25,961 bases of DNA from Collinsella sp. GTDB lineage: Bacteria; Actinomycetota; Coriobacteriia; Coriobacteriales; Coriobacteriaceae. A model generated the notes under the pieces. The model searched no databases, had not been told where the DNA came from, and saw nothing but the letters and a program-made list of their open reading frames with translations. Positions 21,141-25,961 of the stretch are shown in pieces. The translations under genes and the position numbers were made by a program. The stretch lies in the NCBI GenBank assembly GCA_014871545.1, contig WGSR01000003.1, forward strand, positions 1-25,961, in the 5' to 3' direction. Position 1 is the first letter of the stretch, and the number at the start of each line of letters is the position of its first letter.

Positions 21141-22964
21141 ATGGATGCTGCGATTCAGTACATCTTGTACTTTGCCGTGCTCGTCGTCTTGGCCGTTCCG
21201 CTCGGTCGGTTCATGGCCCATATCATGGATGGTGAGCATACGTTCCTGTCGCCTGTGTTTGCTCCTGTGGAGCGTGGCGTCTATCGTCTGCTTCGCATCG
21301 ACGCGGCAGAGCAGATGGGGTGTAGGCGCTATCTGGCGAGCGTGCTGGTCTTTTCGGGGATCGGCCTCGTGGCTCTTGTGGCACTCCAGGTGCTTCAGTC
21401 TTTCTTGCCAGGCAATCCCCAGCACCTGCCGGGTGTGTCATGGGACCTGTCGTTCAATACTGCTGCTTCCTTCATAACCAACACCAACTGGCAATCCTAT
21501 TCCGGTGAGACCACCCTGTCCTACTTTGTGCAGTTCATGGGCCTCACCGTGCAAAACTTCTTGTCCGCCGGCACCGGTATTGCGGTCATGTTCGCGCTCA
21601 TCCGCGGTTTCCGTCAGGTCAAGGAGCAGGGTCTGGGTTCCTTCTGGGTCGACCTCACCCGCACCGTCCTGTATGTGCTCATCCCGCTGAACCTCGTGTT
21701 CGGCATCTGCCTGGCTGCCGGTGGCGTTATCTCCAATTTTCAGCCGGCTCAGAAGGCTGAGCTCGTAGAGCCCGTTGCTGTCCAGCCTAATGCAGACGGC
21801 GGTTGGAGCGTCATCGACGGCGCCCAGATCGAGGGCGACACGGTCAAGGTCGACGGCAAGGTCGTCGAGGGCGCCCGCGTGGTCACCGAGCAGTTTTTGC
21901 CCCAGGGTCCTGCGGCCAGCCAGGTTGCCATCAAACAATCCGGCACCAACGGCGGCGGCTTCTTTGGCGCGAACTCTGCGCATCCGTATGAGAACCCCAA
22001 TGCCTTCACCAACATCATCGAGATGACCAGCTTGCTGCTGATTCCGGTCGCCTGCTGCTTCACCTTCGGCATCGGTGTCAAGAATGCCAGGCAGGGCAAG
22101 GCCATCTTCGCGGCGATGTTTATCCTGCTCGTGGTCTTTACCGGCATCATCGCCGTTAACGAGCATATGGGTACGCCGCAGCTGGCAGATGGCGGCGCGG
22201 TCAACATCGAGATGACCGATGGCCAGGCGGGCGGCAACATGGAGGGCAAGGAGAGCCGCTTTGGCATCGCCTCCTCTTCTACCTGGTCCGCTTTCACGAC
22301 GGCTGCTTCCAACGGCTCGGTCAACTCCATGCACGACTCCTACACCCCGCTCGGCGGGTTTGTCCAGATGCTCCAGATAGCGCTGGGCGAGGTGGTGTTC
22401 GGCGGCGTGGGCTGCGGCCTGTACGGCATGATCGGCTTCGCCATCCTCACGGTATTTATCGCCGGCCTTATGGTCGGCCGCACGCCCGAGTTCCTGGGCA
22501 AGAAGATCGAGCCGACCGAGATGCGCTGGGCGGTGGTTCTGTGTCTCGCCACCCCGTTCGCCATTCTGGTGAGCTCCACTATCGCCTGCATGGTGCCCGG
22601 TCTTGTCGACCAACTCAACAACGGCGGGGCGCATGGCTTCTCCGAGGTCCTGTACACCCTTACTTCGGCTGGCGGCAACAACGGCTCCTCATTCGCCGGC
22701 ATGAACTGCAACATCCCGTGGATCAACGTGCTGCTGGGTATCGAGATGCTGTTCGCGCGGTTCCTGCCGATTGCGGGCACGCTCGCCATCGCGGGCTCGC
22801 TGGCCGGGAAGGGCAAGGTCGCCGAGGGCGCCGGCACGCTTTCCACCACCAATGCCATGTTCGTGTTCCTGCTGGTATTCGTCGTTCTGCTGATTGGCGC
22901 CCTGAGCTTCTTCCCGGCGTTGGCGCTTGGTCCCGTTGCCGAATTCTTCCAGATGGTTGCGTAA
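21141..22964 (+). CDS. kdpA: KdpA, potassium-translocating subunit of KdpFABC
   Basis: A polytopic membrane protein that selects and conducts K+ in the high-affinity KdpFABC pump. About ten hydrophobic segments are seen, with the selectivity-loop motifs TNWQSYSGE (near 113), TNGGGFFGANSAHPYENPN (near 269) and GGNNGSSFAGMN (near 511). At 607 residues it is about 50 longer than typical KdpA (about 557). Much of the excess lies at about residues 202-262, an extracytoplasmic stretch rich in E, D, V and G before the second selectivity motif. The start follows kdpF by three bases. It is first of the large subunit genes, followed by kdpB after 15 bp. Confidence 0.95.
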   Translation: MDAAIQYILYFAVLVVLAVPLGRFMAHIMDGEHTFLSPVFAPVERGVYRLLRIDAAEQMGCRRYLASVLVFSGIGLVALVALQVLQSFLPGNPQHLPGVSWDLSFNTAASFITNTNWQSYSGETTLSYFVQFMGLTVQNFLSAGTGIAVMFALIRGFRQVKEQGLGSFWVDLTRTVLYVLIPLNLVFGICLAAGGVISNFQPAQKAELVEPVAVQPNADGGWSVIDGAQIEGDTVKVDGKVVEGARVVTEQFLPQGPAASQVAIKQSGTNGGGFFGANSAHPYENPNAFTNIIEMTSLLLIPVACCFTFGIGVKNARQGKAIFAAMFILLVVFTGIIAVNEHMGTPQLADGGAVNIEMTDGQAGGNMEGKESRFGIASSSTWSAFTTAASNGSVNSMHDSYTPLGGFVQMLQIALGEVVFGGVGCGLYGMIGFAILTVFIAGLMVGRTPEFLGKKIEPTEMRWAVVLCLATPFAILVSSTIACMVPGLVDQLNNGGAHGFSEVLYTLTSAGGNNGSSFAGMNCNIPWINVLLGIEMLFARFLPIAGTLAIAGSLAGKGKVAEGAGTLSTTNAMFVFLLVFVVLLIGALSFFPALALGPVAEFFQMVA

Positions 22965-22979
22965 AGGAGTCGCAGATTT

Positions 22980-25040
22980 ATGGCTATGCAAAAAGACATG
23001 ATGAGCCGCGCGGTGCGCGATTCATTTGCCAAGCTTGACCCCCGTGTCCAGGTCCAAAACCCGGTCATGTTCCTGGTGTGGCTGTCGGCCGCCATGACCT
23101 CCATTCTGGCTATCGCCTCAATTATTGGGGTACAGGACGCCGACGTCCCCACGTACTATGTGATCGCCATTGCCGTCATTCTCTGGCTGACCGACCTCTT
23201 TTCAAATTTTGCCGAGGCGCTTGCCGAGGGCCGCGGTAAGGCGCAGGCAGATTCCCTGCGCGCGGCGAAAAAGGACGTCGAGGCCCATCGCATCGAGTCC
23301 GTCGAGGATAAGGACCGTTTCACGGTCGTTCCCGGTACCGAGCTCTCACGCGGGGATCTGGTGGTCGTGCGCGCCGGCGAGCAGATTCCGGGAGACGGCG
23401 ATGTCATCGAGGGTGCCGCCTCGGTTGATGAGTCGGCCATCACCGGCGAGTCTGCACCCGTGGTTCGTGAGGCTGGCGGCGACCGTTCTGCCGTCACTGG
23501 CGGCACTACCGTGCTTTCCGATTGGATTGTGGTGAAAATTACCAGCGAGCCTGGCCAGAGCTTCCTGGATAAGATGATCGCCATGGTCGAGGGCGCCGCC
23601 CGCAAGAAGACCCCCAACGAGGTCGCGCTCGAGATCTTTCTGGTTGCTCTGTCCGTCATCTTCATCCTCGTGACGATCGCACTGTATTGCTACTCGAGTT
23701 TCTCTGCAGGGCTCAACGGTATGGCGAATCCCACCGCTGTGACCACGCTCGTTGCCTTGCTCGTCTGTCTTGCGCCCACCACCATTGGTGCGCTGCTGTC
23801 CGCCATTGGCATCGCCGGCATGAGCCGACTGAACGAGGCCAACGTGCTGGCCATGTCCGGCCGCGCCATCGAGGCCGCCGGCGACGTCGACATCCTCATG
23901 CTCGATAAGACCGGTACCATCACCTTGGGCAACCGCCAGGCCGCTGAGTTCATTCCGGTCGACGGTGTCGATCCGGCAGAACTCGCCGATGCCGCGCAGC
24001 TGTCCTCTCTGGCGGATGAGACCCCCGAGGGCCGCTCCATCGTCGTGCTCGCCAAGGAGCAGTTTGGGCTGCGCGGCCGCACACTCGAGGATAAGGGCAT
24101 GGAGTTCATCCCCTTCACCGCGGCGACCCGCATGTCCGGTGTGAACTACGCCGACAGCGAGATTCGCAAGGGTGCGGCCGATTCCGTTCGCGCTTATGTG
24201 GAGGCTGCCGGAGGAGTGTTTTCGAAGGAGTGCGACGAGGCCGTCGAACGCATTGCGAAGGTGGGCGGCACCCCGTTGGTCGTGGCAAAGGACCGACGTG
24301 TGCTGGGCGTCGTCTACCTTAAGGACATCATCAAGTCCGGCGTGAAGGAAAAGTTCGCCGATCTGCGCCGCATGGGTATCAAGACCATAATGGTGACGGG
24401 TGATAATCCGCTGACGGCCGCCGCCATCGCCGCCGAGGCCGGTGTGGATGACTTCCTGGCCGAAGCGACGCCCGAGGGCAAGCTCGATAAGATCCGCGCG
24501 TTCCAGCATGAGGGCCATCTGGTCGCGATGACCGGAGATGGCACCAACGACGCGCCCGCTCTGGCCCAGGCCGACGTCGCCGTGGCCATGAACACGGGAA
24601 CCCAGGCTGCCAAGGAGGCCGGCAACATGGTCGACCTCGACTCCAGCCCCACCAAACTCATCGATATCGTGCGTATCGGCAAGCAACTGCTCATGACCCG
24701 CGGCTCGCTCACGACCTTCTCGGTCGCCAACGACGTCGCCAAGTATTTCGCCATCATCCCGGCGCTATTCTCGCCGATCTACCCCGGGTTGGACGCCCTC
24801 AACATCCTGGGGCTCACCAGCCCGTTGACTGCCGTGCTGTCCGCCATTATCTACAACGCGCTGGTCATCGTCGCGCTGATTCCTGCCGCCCTGAAAGGCG
24901 TGAAGTACCGCGAGCTTTCGTCCGGCCAGCTGCTGACCCACAACCTGCTGGTGTGGGGCCTGGGCGGTATTGTGGCGCCGTTCGTATTCATCAAGATTAT
25001 CGACATGCTGCTGGCCTTGTTCGGCATTGGCATGATGTAG
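22980..25040 (+). CDS. kdpB: KdpB, P-type ATPase subunit of KdpFABC
   Basis: The ATP-hydrolysing subunit of the K+ pump. The 686 residues match the family length. P-type motifs are all intact: TGES (155-158), the phosphorylation motif DKTGT (Asp309) and TGDGTNDAPAL (518-528). Membrane segments are visible near residues 27-80, 220-270 and 600-680. AAGGAG (22964-22969) overlaps the end of kdpA and lies 10 bases before the ATG. kdpC follows after 12 bp. Confidence 0.97.
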   Translation: MAMQKDMMSRAVRDSFAKLDPRVQVQNPVMFLVWLSAAMTSILAIASIIGVQDADVPTYYVIAIAVILWLTDLFSNFAEALAEGRGKAQADSLRAAKKDVEAHRIESVEDKDRFTVVPGTELSRGDLVVVRAGEQIPGDGDVIEGAASVDESAITGESAPVVREAGGDRSAVTGGTTVLSDWIVVKITSEPGQSFLDKMIAMVEGAARKKTPNEVALEIFLVALSVIFILVTIALYCYSSFSAGLNGMANPTAVTTLVALLVCLAPTTIGALLSAIGIAGMSRLNEANVLAMSGRAIEAAGDVDILMLDKTGTITLGNRQAAEFIPVDGVDPAELADAAQLSSLADETPEGRSIVVLAKEQFGLRGRTLEDKGMEFIPFTAATRMSGVNYADSEIRKGAADSVRAYVEAAGGVFSKECDEAVERIAKVGGTPLVVAKDRRVLGVVYLKDIIKSGVKEKFADLRRMGIKTIMVTGDNPLTAAAIAAEAGVDDFLAEATPEGKLDKIRAFQHEGHLVAMTGDGTNDAPALAQADVAVAMNTGTQAAKEAGNMVDLDSSPTKLIDIVRIGKQLLMTRGSLTTFSVANDVAKYFAIIPALFSPIYPGLDALNILGLTSPLTAVLSAIIYNALVIVALIPAALKGVKYRELSSGQLLTHNLLVWGLGGIVAPFVFIKIIDMLLALFGIGMM

Positions 25041-25052
25041 ACGGAGGTATGT

Positions 25053-25643
25053 ATGTTCAAAGGTATCGCATCGCGCGCACTTGGCGTGTTCGCGCTGTTT
25101 ACCGTTGTCTGCGGTCTGGGCTATACGCTCGTCGTGACCGGCATCGCCCAAGTTGCGTTCCCGTATCAGGCGAACGGTTCGCTCATCAAGGTCGACGACA
25201 AGATCGTGGGCTCCGAGCTGATCGGCCAGAACTTTGAGGATGAGGACCACATGTGGGGCCGCATCCAGAACGTGTCAATTGTCGAAGGCGAAGACGGCGA
25301 GCTCATGGCGTACGGTGCCCCGTCCAACCTGTCCCCGGCGAGTGAGGAGTATCGGCAGCTGATAGATGCGCGCGTGAAGAAGATCCGCGCCGCCAACCCC
25401 GATGCCGATATGGACGCTGTGCCCGTCGACCTGGTGACGTGTTCGGGGTCCGGCCTCGACCCGGAGATCTCTCCGGATGCCGCCGAGTACCAGGTCCCGC
25501 GCCTTGCCAAAGCCACGGGCAAAAGTGAGGACGAGGTGCACGACATCATCGCCGCGTGCACCAAGGGTCGTTTCCTCGGCGTGTTCGGCGAGCCCACGGT
25601 CAACGTGCTCAAGGTGAACCTTATGCTGGACGGCGTGCTGTAG
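25053..25643 (+). CDS. kdpC: KdpC subunit of the potassium pump
   Basis: A 196-residue protein with a single N-terminal membrane helix (about residues 9-32) and an extracytoplasmic domain. Conserved KdpC features are present: the GSELIGQNF and FWGR-like (HMWGRI) region, VDLVTCSGSGLDPEISPDAA, QVPRLAKATG, and the C-terminal GEPTVNVLKVNLMLD. GGAGG (25043-25047) lies 5 bases before the ATG. It closes the kdpFABC operon. No terminator directly follows it; the palindromic repeat at 25707 is the first terminator-like structure downstream. Confidence 0.95.
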   Translation: MFKGIASRALGVFALFTVVCGLGYTLVVTGIAQVAFPYQANGSLIKVDDKIVGSELIGQNFEDEDHMWGRIQNVSIVEGEDGELMAYGAPSNLSPASEEYRQLIDARVKKIRAANPDADMDAVPVDLVTCSGSGLDPEISPDAAEYQVPRLAKATGKSEDEVHDIIAACTKGRFLGVFGEPTVNVLKVNLMLDGVL

Positions 25644-25706
25644 GTGAAGGAGCGGCGGATGAGGGCATGACTGACTATCTGAGCCCTCAATTCCACCCCG
25701 CCCATC

Positions 25707-25777
25707 AGTTGCGGTGAAATACGGACTGTCTTGGCTGTCAAAGGCCTTATCTACTCCGTATTCCACCGCAACTTTTT
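25707..25777 (+). repeat. Palindromic terminator-like repeat, copy 2
   Basis: The same structure as the copy at 17291. The left arm AGTTGCGGTGAAATACGGA is identical, the right arm (25755-25773) is identical, and five T end the element. Differences are confined to the inner loop. It lies after kdpC and before the next plus-strand gene and probably ends the kdp transcript. Confidence 0.8.
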
Positions 25778-25825
25778 GTGGGTCGATACGTAGGCAGGGG
25801 AGTGCGTGCGGTCGGGTACCGTGCG

Positions 25826-25854
25826 GTTGCTGGTACGATAGATAAGTCAGCAAC
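25826..25854 (+). promoter_or_regulatory. Possible promoter with flanking inverted repeat
   Basis: An extended -10, TGGTACGAT (25831-25839), is framed by GTTGCTG (25826-25832) and CAGCAAC (25848-25854). The seven-base inverted repeat may be a regulator site for the following oxidoreductase gene. No convincing -35 is seen, as is common with extended -10 promoters. Confidence 0.35.
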
Positions 25855-25888
25855 TGCCGCCGAGCGGCTTAAACGAAAGGAACCCTGT

Positions 25889-25961
25889 ATGGAGTCTTCC
25901 GCCTATCCGATGCTCTTTAGCCCGATCAAGGTCGGTGCGACCGAGGTCAAGAACCGCGTCT
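25889..25961 (+). CDS. NADH:flavin oxidoreductase, old yellow enzyme family (N-terminus only)
   Basis: The frame is open from ATG 25889 to the window edge and gives 24 residues containing MLFSPIKVGATEVKNRV. This is the characteristic first strand and loop of the FMN-binding TIM barrel in old-yellow-enzyme proteins such as 2,4-dienoyl-CoA reductase and bile-acid or enoate reductases. AAAGGAA (25876-25882) is 6 bases upstream. The substrate cannot be told from this fragment. Confidence 0.75.
   Translation, partial: MESSAYPMLFSPIKVGATEVKNRV

Noticed and set aside
1..25961. tRNA or rRNA genes, CRISPR arrays, transposases
   Set aside because: None was recognised on either strand; gaps between genes are short and accounted for by terminators, operators and the palindromic repeat.

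Overview
The window is GC-rich, with tightly packed genes, many GTG/ATG starts behind purine-rich ribosome binding sites, and no RNA genes, insertion sequences or CRISPR arrays that I can see. Composition, gene style and gene content (a hexuronate pathway, cytoplasmic carbohydrate enzymes, a GltD-like flavoprotein, Kdp and an old-yellow-enzyme family gene) suggest an anaerobic gut actinobacterium of the class Coriobacteriia, possibly Collinsella. That assignment is an inference from style, not from a marker gene.

Region 1 (1-251) holds the last codons of an unrecognised cysteine-rich protein, its terminator-like hairpin, and the leader of a LacI-type regulator. Region 2 (252-15953) is a pectin / galacturonate utilisation locus. 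It has a LacI-family regulator, then three transcription units that each start at a pair of near-identical palindromic operators (consensus GGTGAACGTTCACC, centres 38-41 bp apart, the first overlapping the presumed -35 and the second near the presumed +1). Unit A is uxaC-uxaB-uxaA (galacturonate to 2-keto-3-deoxygluconate). Unit B is a GPH-family symporter, a GH28 polygalacturonase-type hydrolase, an alpha/beta-hydrolase esterase, a pectin methylesterase fused to a second alpha/beta-hydrolase, and an SGNH esterase. Unit C is a GH105 unsaturated galacturonyl/rhamnogalacturonyl hydrolase and a xylose-isomerase-like TIM-barrel protein. None of the enzymes has a recognisable signal peptide, so the locus reads as import of small, possibly esterified pectin oligosaccharides followed by de-esterification and hydrolysis in the cytoplasm.

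Region 3 (15954-17275) is a stand-alone GltD/NfnB-like Fe-S flavoprotein preceded by a very stable hairpin. Region 4 (17276-25643) is the potassium-limitation system: kdpD-kdpE on the minus strand, divergent from kdpF-kdpA-kdpB-kdpC on the plus strand; kdpF is only 28 codons. A palindromic repeat of about 71 bp with terminator character occurs twice, at 17291 and 25707, bracketing the whole kdp region. Region 5 (25644-25961) ends in the first codons of an NADH:flavin oxidoreductase of the old yellow enzyme family.
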